In this document: piece after piece, positions 53,504 to 59,865 of the stretch
Layout of the letters: each line of letters starts with the position of its first letter
Position numbering within the stretch: position 1 is the stretch's first letter
DNA from: an uncultured Lachnospiraceae bacterium
GTDB lineage: Bacteria; Bacillota; Clostridia; Lachnospirales; Lachnospiraceae
DNA: 59,865 bases
Reading direction: 5' to 3'
NCBI GenBank assembly: GCA_900539175.1
Contig: UQAW01000018.1
Coordinates: forward strand, 1-59,865
The notes under the pieces: generated by a model
Told to the model about the DNA's origin: nothing
What the model saw: the letters and a program-made list of their open reading frames with translations, nothing else
The model's database searches: none
Position numbers and translations under genes: made by a program

Positions 53504-56047
53504 ATGGAGGGCAAAAGAAGGGTAAGTACGGGAATACCGGGATTTGATCAGGTGATTGATCAGTTCCGGTTAGGTGACAATGTAGTATGGCAGGTTGAGT
53601 CTTTAGAAGATTACAGAAGAGTGGTGCAACCTTATATCCGCCAGGCGGTCAGGGATGGACGGAAACTGGTTTATATTCGATTCGGAAGCCATGAGCCTGT
53701 AATTTCGGAAGAAGACATGGGTGCAGTTTCTCTGGAATGGATCAATGCCCAAAAGGGTTTTGAACACTTTGCTACAAAAGTTCATCGGCTGATTACAGAT
53801 TATGGAAAAGAAGCATTTTATGTTTTTGATTGTCTTACCGATCTGCTGAAATTCTGGTATTCTGATTTGATGATTGGAAACTTTTTCCGGGTGACGTGTC
53901 CTTACCTGTTTGAATTGGAGACCATTGCGTATTTTGCGTTGATCCGGGATTCTCATACGTCGGATACGATCAACAGAATCCGGGAAACCACCCAACTTTT
54001 ATTGGAGGTTTATGATGTGGACGGCAATTTCTATGTCCATCCGGTTAAAGTGTGGCAGAGATATTCTAAAACGATGTTCTTGCCGCATCTGATTACGCAT
54101 GATACAGCGCAGTGTATCACCTCCAGTGCAGAGGCCGCGGCCCTTTTTTCCAGATATGGTCTGGAAGATGAAAAGATGGATTACTGGGATGTGACATTTC
54201 AGCGTGCTTATCAGGCATTATCCGGTTCAGAGGAACGCCGGGAGGAACGGAAAAAATTATTGTTAAAACTTCTGATCGGGGATGACACGAAGATCTATAC
54301 TCTCTGCTGCAGGTTTTTCAGTCTGCGGGATCTGGTGAATATCAAGTCCCGGGAAATCGGAACCGGACGGATCGGAGGAAAGGCAGTAGGAATGCTGCTT
54401 GCAAGAAAAATCGTGGAGCAGGATAAGGAGCGGCGGTTTGCTCCCTATCTTGAGATGCATGATTCCTTTTACCTGGGAGCTGATATATTTTACACATATA
54501 TTGTACACAACGATTGTTGGAAACTTCGGACGAAACAGAAAACAAGAGAGGGATATTATAGATATGCCCCGGAACTCAAAGAACGGATTCTTCATGGAAC
54601 TTTTCCTGAGATGATTAAAAATCAGTTTCGTAAAATGTTGGAATATTATGGCCAATCACCGATTATTGTCCGTTCCAGTTCTCTTCTGGAAGATAATTTC
54701 GGCAATGCATTTGCCGGAAAGTACGACAGTGTGTTTTGTGTGAATCAGGGAACACCGGAAGAACGTTACGAGGCATTTGAGCATGCGGTCCGTACGGTAT
54801 ATGCCAGCACGATGAATCAGGATGCGCTGAATTATCGTATGAACCGCGGACTGTTTGAACAGGATGAGCAGATGGCACTGCTTGTTCAGAGGGTGTCCGG
54901 TGATTATTATGGGACGGATTTCTTTCCGCATATTGCAGGGGTTGGTAACTCTTCCAATTTGTATGTGTGGAATTCAGATATTGATATGAGTGCCGGGATG
55001 CTGCGGCTGGTTTTCGGGCTGGGAACACGGGCGGTAGACCGTGTAGTCGGTGATTATCCCAGAATTGTCTGCCTGGATGATCCAAACAGGAAACCACTTG
55101 TTGATTATCAGAATGTGCGTAAGTTTTCACAACATTATGTGGATCTTCTGGATCTGGAGCATAATACCTGGACGCATAAGGGAACGGATCAGATTCTGAA
55201 TATGAATTTAAAAGCGGATAAAAAGTTATTTGCATCCAAAGATTTTGAGACGATGCGCCGTTTGCGGGAACGGGGGGACTATCGGAATTTTTATATTGTG
55301 GATTTTCCGCATCTGCTGCAGAAAACAGATTTTCCGCAGAAAATGCGGGAGATTTTAAAGTTGTTATCCGATACTTATGAATATCCGGTTGATATTGAAT
55401 TTACCGCAAATTTCAAGGAAGACGGCAGTTACAGAATTAATCTTCTGCAGTGCCGCCCGTTACAGACGAAAGGACTTGGGCGAAATGTGACCTTGCCGGA
55501 ATTAAAAGATGAGAAAGATTGCCTTTTCTTCAGCCAGGGGAATTTTATGGGCGGAAATGTCCGGCTTCCGGTCAATTATGTGATTTATGTGGACGTAAAG
55601 CCATATCTGGCACTTAACGAACAGGAGAGATACGAGGTTGCAAGAACGGTCGGGTGTCTGAACGAAAAGCTGAAAGACGAACATACTCTGCTGATTGGAC
55701 CGGGGCGCTGGGGTACTACGACAACTTCTCTTGGGGTTCCGGTACATTTCACAGAATTATGTCATATGACGGCAATTTGTGAGGTTTCCTGTAAGGAAGA
55801 GGGACTGATGCCGGAACTCTCTTATGGAAGTCATTTCTTTCAGGATCTGGTAGAATCCGATGTATTTTATGTAGCATTATTTAAAGGAGAAAAGGGAGTG
55901 ATTTTTCAGGAAGAACAGATTTTGGAGAAGCCGAATTTATTGAAAGAATTGACAGATGAAAAATTTTCTCAGGTGATTCATGTAATAAAGACAGAAGGGA
56001 TGGAATTATATTCGGATACGATTCATCAGAAAGTACTTTGCCGATAA
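53504..56047 (+). CDS. Large PEP/pyruvate-binding-domain protein with RecA-like N-terminal part
   Basis: 847 aa. The N-terminal ~220 residues start STGIPGFDQVIDQFRLGDNV, recalling KaiC/RadA-like ATPases but without an obvious Walker A. The middle part has the PPDK/PEP-synthase nucleotide-binding signature IVRSSSLLEDNFGNAFAGKYDSVF (near residue 387; IVRSSSLLEDNF then GNAFAGKYDSVF). The C-terminal third is unassigned. No phospho-His swivelling domain is visible, so it is not a complete PEP synthase. ATG 53504 follows GGAGGT by seven bases. Directly upstream is a four-codon ORF (see findings). Function unknown. Confidence 0.75.
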   Translation: MEGKRRVSTGIPGFDQVIDQFRLGDNVVWQVESLEDYRRVVQPYIRQAVRDGRKLVYIRFGSHEPVISEEDMGAVSLEWINAQKGFEHFATKVHRLITDYGKEAFYVFDCLTDLLKFWYSDLMIGNFFRVTCPYLFELETIAYFALIRDSHTSDTINRIRETTQLLLEVYDVDGNFYVHPVKVWQRYSKTMFLPHLITHDTAQCITSSAEAAALFSRYGLEDEKMDYWDVTFQRAYQALSGSEERREERKKLLLKLLIGDDTKIYTLCCRFFSLRDLVNIKSREIGTGRIGGKAVGMLLARKIVEQDKERRFAPYLEMHDSFYLGADIFYTYIVHNDCWKLRTKQKTREGYYRYAPELKERILHGTFPEMIKNQFRKMLEYYGQSPIIVRSSSLLEDNFGNAFAGKYDSVFCVNQGTPEERYEAFEHAVRTVYASTMNQDALNYRMNRGLFEQDEQMALLVQRVSGDYYGTDFFPHIAGVGNSSNLYVWNSDIDMSAGMLRLVFGLGTRAVDRVVGDYPRIVCLDDPNRKPLVDYQNVRKFSQHYVDLLDLEHNTWTHKGTDQILNMNLKADKKLFASKDFETMRRLRERGDYRNFYIVDFPHLLQKTDFPQKMREILKLLSDTYEYPVDIEFTANFKEDGSYRINLLQCRPLQTKGLGRNVTLPELKDEKDCLFFSQGNFMGGNVRLPVNYVIYVDVKPYLALNEQERYEVARTVGCLNEKLKDEHTLLIGPGRWGTTTTSLGVPVHFTELCHMTAICEVSCKEEGLMPELSYGSHFFQDLVESDVFYVALFKGEKGVIFQEEQILEKPNLLKELTDEKFSQVIHVIKTEGMELYSDTIHQKVLCR

Positions 56048-56083
56048 CTGTAAGGGTCTTTTCCCGATAAAAAAAAAGGAGGA

Positions 56084-56108
56084 CCAGTACCTGACAGCCA
56101 GGTACTGG
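56084..56108. other. Perfect 10-bp intergenic hairpin
   Basis: CCAGTACCTG (56084-56093) pairs with CAGGTACTGG (56099-56108). A-rich sequence lies on its left side, so it would look more like a terminator for the minus strand. The remaining 56048-56282 shows no gene. Confidence 0.55.
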
Positions 56109-56282
56109 CGTATGAAAAAGAAAATTTTATGAAAAGTTTGGGTTGTCTTTTCTACATTTTTAATTTAACAGATGAGTGTGAGAGAACTGTGATTTGACTT
56201 TAAATGTTTTGTGAAAAGTTTATTGACGAATTGTGAACATCCCGGAGAATGTTTGAAAATGCCATTTGATTGTAAAAAAAAA

Positions 56283-56310
56283 TTTACACAAGGGATTTTT
56301 ATGATATACT
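56283..56310 (+). promoter_or_regulatory. Promoter of the glycerophosphodiesterase gene
   Basis: TTTACA (56283-56288), 16 bp, TATACT (56305-56310). The leader is about 18 nt and contains AAAGGA. Confidence 0.6.
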
Positions 56311-56334
56311 TTTACCTATCAAAGGACAGACAGG

Positions 56335-58155
56335 ATGAAAAGTATGAAACAATTTATAAAGACAGCAATGCAGATATTAAGAAAAAATTGGCTCAGCCTG
56401 TTGATTTTCGAAGTAACCTATCGGATTTTTTTCGCAGAGGCATTAATGAAAGGTTCGAATTTTGTTATGAAAATCTGTCTGAAAAGGCTGGGATATAGTT
56501 ATCTGACTGCGGAAAATTATCAGAAATTTGTGACATATCCATTGACAATTGTGTTTATTATCATTGGGTGCTTATTCATTTGTCTTGCCCTGATTTTTGA
56601 GATTCATGCCTTGTTTTCTTGTTATGAAAGTTCCTGGAGAGGACAGAAAATCAGTGTCCCGGCGATGATTCGCTGGGGCGGAAGGGGTGCACTGCGTTTT
56701 ATTGCCAGATATCCGGGGCGCTGGATGGTGTATATGGCGGGAAGTATCCCTTATTTATGGATTCATTTTCTGATATGGGAAGTAACACAGACAAAATTCC
56801 TGCAATTTTCTGTTCAACAGTTGGCGAAGGCAATTCCTCATTATTATGTACTGGGAATACTTCTGATATTGGTTTTTGTCTTATCCATGCTATTTTCATT
56901 CAGTGTGCCGAGAAGAGTCATGACGATGGATCGGCCGGAGGAAGTCAACAGGTATTGCCGGAAACGAATGAAGATGAGATGGAAAAGAGATTTGTTTTTT
57001 TCTGCGATTGTACAGATTTTTGCGGCGCTGCTTATGTTGATTCTTTATCTGGCAGCGTTATTTATCATGGTCGGATATGTAAAAGTCATGCGTTCTTCAG
57101 GTACGATGGTCAGTGCTGTATTATTTTACAGCAGTTTGATTAAGTACTATGCAGGAGTGATCGCAGGAGGTGTGGGGATGACATTGACGCTGCTTTATCT
57201 GTATACCTTCTTTGCACGTTCTTCGGAGAAGAAAAAGTATAATCGTTCCAGAAACCGGAAGAAAAGCAGGTTTAAGCAAATATTGACATCAAAACAGGTA
57301 TTGTCCGGTATCACAGTGTTGATTGTATTTCTGGATCTGGCGTATCTTGTGATGGAGGCGAGGATCAATCTGCCGGATGTAGCTGTTTCGCAGTCTGATA
57401 TGGTTGTCACGGCACATCGGGGCGGGGCGCGGATGGCTCCGGAAAATACAATGAGTGCCATGGAATACGCAGTTGAAGCATTGGCAGATGTGGCGGAGAT
57501 TGATGTGCAGGAGACCAAGGATGGGGAAATCATACTTCTGCATGATACGAATCTGAAGCGTACTACCGGTTTGAATGCCGATATCTGGGATCTGACATAC
57601 GATGAAATTTGTCAGCTTGATGCCGGAGTGAAGTTTAATAAAAAGTTCCGTGGTGAACAGATTCCAACGTTGGATCAGGTGATCAAATACTGCAAGGGGA
57701 AGATTAAACTTAATATTGAGGTGAAATATAACGGTCATAATAAGCACATTGTAAAAAAGGTAGTAAAAATTATCGAGGATAATGATTTTACAGATGATTG
57801 TGTACTGACATCGATGAATTACAAGTTTCTGGAGCAGGTGAAGAAAGAAAATCCGAATATCCGGACTGGCTATACACTCCGTATGACTTATGGAGATCTT
57901 TCGGAATTGACAGAGGTGGATTTCTTCAGTGTGAAGCATACATATATTACGCGGCAATTTGTGGATGAGGTTCACAGACTTGGTAAGGAAGTGTATGCGT
58001 GGACCCTGAATTATCAGGGAGATATGCAGCGGATGATTACATTGAAGGTTGATAATATCATTACAGATGATCCGGAACTTGTGCGAAAGGTTCTTTTGGG
58101 GGAGACGGACAGGAATCCATCTTTTATCACACTTTTGAAATATGCGGTAAAATGA
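56335..58155 (+). CDS. Membrane glycerophosphodiester phosphodiesterase
   Basis: 606 aa. The N-terminal half (to about residue 345) is a multi-helix membrane domain of the GlpQ-associated type. The C-terminal GDPD domain has the catalytic start TAHRGGARMAPENT (about residue 360), then EIDVQETKDGEIILLHD (about 387) and the LNIEVKYN strand. It probably hydrolyses glycerophosphodiesters or polyglycerol-type polymers at the membrane. ATG 56335 follows AAAGGA; ATG 56344 is an alternative. The function could include lipoteichoic-acid turnover (inference). Confidence 0.87.
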   Translation: MKSMKQFIKTAMQILRKNWLSLLIFEVTYRIFFAEALMKGSNFVMKICLKRLGYSYLTAENYQKFVTYPLTIVFIIIGCLFICLALIFEIHALFSCYESSWRGQKISVPAMIRWGGRGALRFIARYPGRWMVYMAGSIPYLWIHFLIWEVTQTKFLQFSVQQLAKAIPHYYVLGILLILVFVLSMLFSFSVPRRVMTMDRPEEVNRYCRKRMKMRWKRDLFFSAIVQIFAALLMLILYLAALFIMVGYVKVMRSSGTMVSAVLFYSSLIKYYAGVIAGGVGMTLTLLYLYTFFARSSEKKKYNRSRNRKKSRFKQILTSKQVLSGITVLIVFLDLAYLVMEARINLPDVAVSQSDMVVTAHRGGARMAPENTMSAMEYAVEALADVAEIDVQETKDGEIILLHDTNLKRTTGLNADIWDLTYDEICQLDAGVKFNKKFRGEQIPTLDQVIKYCKGKIKLNIEVKYNGHNKHIVKKVVKIIEDNDFTDDCVLTSMNYKFLEQVKKENPNIRTGYTLRMTYGDLSELTEVDFFSVKHTYITRQFVDEVHRLGKEVYAWTLNYQGDMQRMITLKVDNIITDDPELVRKVLLGETDRNPSFITLLKYAVK

Positions 58156-58170
58156 CAGAAAAACATTGGC

Positions 58171-58199
58171 TTTTCATTTCTGTCCGGGAATGGTATAAT
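58171..58199 (+). promoter_or_regulatory. Candidate promoter of the SEDS-family gene
   Basis: TATAAT (58194-58199) with a weak -35 TTTTCA (58171-58176) 17 bp away, within 50 nt after the phosphodiesterase stop. Confidence 0.4.
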
Positions 58200-58241
58200 C
58201 AGAACAGCACGAAAACATGCGGTATAGGAGTTGATATAGAT

Positions 58242-59438
58242 ATGGCAAAAGAACAGCAGAACGCTGTAATCAGACGGAAAAGCCGGACAACGCGCACAAA
58301 AACGCGCAAAAGAGCAGATTATTATGATTATAATCTTCTGGCAGCAGTTATCTTATTGATTTGTTTTGGCTTGATTATGCTTTACAGTGCCAGTTATTAT
58401 GAGGCTTTTCAAAAAATCAGTGGAAATGATGATATGTATTATTTCCGAAGGCAGGCGTTGATCTGTATGGGCGGTGTAGTGGGTGCGATCGTACTTTCTA
58501 AGATCAATTATCATATTTATACGAAATTTGCAAGTGCAATCTACGTGCTCAGCCTGATTCTGATGGCAATGGTTCGTTTTTCACCTTTGGGTGTGGATGC
58601 CAATGGTTCCAAGCGTTGGCTGAACCTGGGAATTCAGTTTCAGCCTTCTGAGATGGCAAAGATCGCGGTTATTCTTTTTCTGCCCATGGTGATTATCAAA
58701 ATGGGAAAGCAAGTCAAAACGCTGAAAGCATTTTGCATTCTTATGGTTATCGGAGGAATGCAGGCAGTGGGAGCGAAGGTATTTACAGATAATTTAAGTA
58801 CAGCATTGATTATTCTTGGAATTGCCTGTGCCCTGATTTATTTGGCACATCCAAAGACAGCCCCCTTTGTGGCAGCAGCGGTTCTGGCGATTGTCCTGAG
58901 TGTTGCAGGTGTTTCCATAATAGCGGCCAATATGGATGCAACTTCCGGATTCCGAATCCGCCGTGTACTTACCTGGCTGAATCCGGAGGGATATCTTGAG
59001 GATGGAGGATTCCAGGTGATTCAGGGCTTGTATGCAATTGGTTCCGGAGGCTTTTTCGGCAAAGGACTTGGAAACAGTGAACAGAAGCTGAGTACGATAC
59101 CGGAAGCCCAGAATGATATGATATTTTCTATCATCTGTGAAGAATTGGGAGTGTTCGGGGCAATTCTGGTGCTTTTGATGTTCGGCTATTTATTGTATCG
59201 GCTGTTTTTTATCGCACAAAACGCACCGGATCTTTACGGAAGCCTGATTGTAAGCGGGATTTTCTGTCATATCGCGCTGCAGGTAATCCTGAATATCTGC
59301 GTTGTGCTGAATCTGATTCCGACTACAGGAATTACGCTTCCTTTCATCAGTTACGGAGGAACTTCCGTTCTTTTCCTGATGGTAGAGATTGGGATTGCGC
59401 TGTCGGTTTCACGGCAGATAAAATTTACTTCAGAATAA
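58242..59438 (+). CDS. FtsW/RodA/SpoVE-family peptidoglycan glycosyltransferase
   Basis: 398-aa SEDS protein with about ten membrane helices. The family blocks YYFRRQALICMGG (residues about 66-78), GANGSKRWLNLG-like DANGSKRWLNLGIQFQPSEMAK near 123, GGFFGKGLGNSEQKLSTIPEAQNDMIF near 275 (in parts) and TTGITLPFISYGGTSVLF near the end are clear. SEDS proteins polymerise lipid II with a partner PBP at septum, sidewall or spore cortex. Which of the three this is cannot be told. The start is ATG 58242, after TAGGAG; an earlier frame from 58152 is rejected. No partner PBP is adjacent. Confidence 0.9.
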   Translation: MAKEQQNAVIRRKSRTTRTKTRKRADYYDYNLLAAVILLICFGLIMLYSASYYEAFQKISGNDDMYYFRRQALICMGGVVGAIVLSKINYHIYTKFASAIYVLSLILMAMVRFSPLGVDANGSKRWLNLGIQFQPSEMAKIAVILFLPMVIIKMGKQVKTLKAFCILMVIGGMQAVGAKVFTDNLSTALIILGIACALIYLAHPKTAPFVAAAVLAIVLSVAGVSIIAANMDATSGFRIRRVLTWLNPEGYLEDGGFQVIQGLYAIGSGGFFGKGLGNSEQKLSTIPEAQNDMIFSIICEELGVFGAILVLLMFGYLLYRLFFIAQNAPDLYGSLIVSGIFCHIALQVILNICVVLNLIPTTGITLPFISYGGTSVLFLMVEIGIALSVSRQIKFTSE

Positions 59439-59463
59439 AAGATAAAAAATATATGGAAATGTA

Positions 59464-59492
59464 TTGACAAAGTGAAATTTTCCCAGTACACT
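59464..59492 (+). promoter_or_regulatory. Promoter of acpP
   Basis: TTGACA (59464-59469), 17 bp, TACACT (59487-59492). It would give a leader of about 38 nt with AAGGAG. Confidence 0.75.
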
Positions 59493-59537
59493 TTCAATGA
59501 CAAATATCTTAAAACTGATTTAAGGAGTGAAAGTAAG

Positions 59538-59771
59538 ATGTTAGAGAAAATGAGAAGCATCCTGGAAGAACAGTTAAACTGCGAAGGGGATATCATTACA
59601 GAAGAAACTTCTTTCAAAGATGATTTGGGAGCTGATTCCCTGGATTTGTTTGAATTGGTGATGGCATTGGAAGAAGAATATGGCATTGAGATTCCGGCAG
59701 AAGAACTGACAGAACTGGAAACCGTAGGGTCTGTAATTGAATACTTGAAGGCTAAGGGTGTGGAGGTATAA
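59538..59771 (+). CDS. acpP: Acyl carrier protein (fatty-acid type)
   Basis: 77 aa, acidic, four-helix ACP. Phosphopantetheine serine in GADSLDLFELVMALEE (DSL motif, about residue 36), the classic fatty-acid ACP signature. ATG 59538 follows AAGGAGTGAAAG. An earlier frame from 59472 is not supported. No fab genes follow in the window. A terminator hairpin covers the stop. Confidence 0.93.
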   Translation: MLEKMRSILEEQLNCEGDIITEETSFKDDLGADSLDLFELVMALEEEYGIEIPAEELTELETVGSVIEYLKAKGVEV

Positions 59772-59784
59772 TCCACACCCTTTT
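59756..59784 (+). terminator. Terminator overlapping the acpP stop
   Basis: GGGTGTGGA (59756-59764) pairs with TCCACACCC (59772-59780), followed by TTTT. In the remaining 59785-59865, only CGTGC/GCACG forms a small hairpin near 59819-59832; no gene is seen. Confidence 0.88.
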
Positions 59785-59865
59785 ATGATGTGTTACTATG
59801 AAAGTCCCGTACAGCAGCCATGACCCGGAGCGTGCTTGCACGCGCAGGGACATGGATATTGGACG

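Noticed and set aside
56211..56498. 95-codon frame overlapping the phosphodiesterase start
   Set aside because: Out of frame with the clear 606-aa gene, covers its promoter, no matching features.

Overview
This window looks like a chromosome segment from a spore-forming, anaerobic gut Firmicute of the Lachnospiraceae (Blautia-like; the genus is a guess). Reasons: AGGAGG-type Shine-Dalgarno sites, many GTG/TTG starts, endospore genes (spoIVA, a SpoIID-family gene, cotJABC), a T-box in front of tyrS, a Firmicute-type 6S RNA, the GlgC/GlgD pair and a two-gene SufC/SufB operon.

Layout. 1-9.2 kb: tRNA-Trp, nitrite/sulfite-reductase-like protein, spoIVA, 6S RNA, galM, SpoIID-like protein, YihY-like protein and a MutS-like gene broken by one in-frame TAG. 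9.2-18.2 kb: rnhA, T-box-tyrS, alaS, rpsU, cls, a CmpB-like membrane protein and a D,D-carboxypeptidase, then a 275-nt fold-back element. 18.6-24.1 kb: a five-gene Dlt-like operon (adenylation enzyme, PLP decarboxylase-fold enzyme, carrier protein, MBOAT, DltD-like protein). 24.1-32.7 kb: phosphoesterase, scpAB, Zn-phospholipase-C-like protein, Cys-cluster protein, DUF362 protein, sufC-sufB, lrgAB and greA. 32.7-36.8 kb: glgD/glgC on the minus strand and a frameshifted L,D-transpeptidase.

36.9-50.5 kb is the most unusual part. On the minus strand lies a spore-coat operon cotJA-cotJB-cotJC-sodC. cotJC (Mn-catalase family) is cut into three pieces by inserted DNA. Element A (6,528 bp) carries a serine recombinase, an AgrC-like kinase with a frameshifted LytTR regulator, and an SLH-domain surface protein. 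It is bounded by an 11-bp direct repeat. Element B (5,350 bp) is itself two cassettes in tandem, B1 and B2, separated by an att-like site. B1 carries a 23-spacer CRISPR array and a serine recombinase. B2 carries only a 15-spacer array with the same repeat and a near-identical leader. No cas gene is present in the window. Removing both elements at the predicted cores restores an uninterrupted 627-nt cotJC frame (208 aa) whose stop overlaps the sodC start. This suggests site-specific integration that could be precisely reversible, possibly during sporulation as with skin-type elements, and CRISPR arrays travelling as integrase cassettes.

50.6-59.9 kb: GH2 glycosidase with an AEC-family transporter, a large PEP/pyruvate-binding-domain protein, a membrane glycerophosphodiesterase, an FtsW/RodA/SpoVE-family protein and an acyl carrier protein. 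All calls come from reading the sequence; no database search was run.
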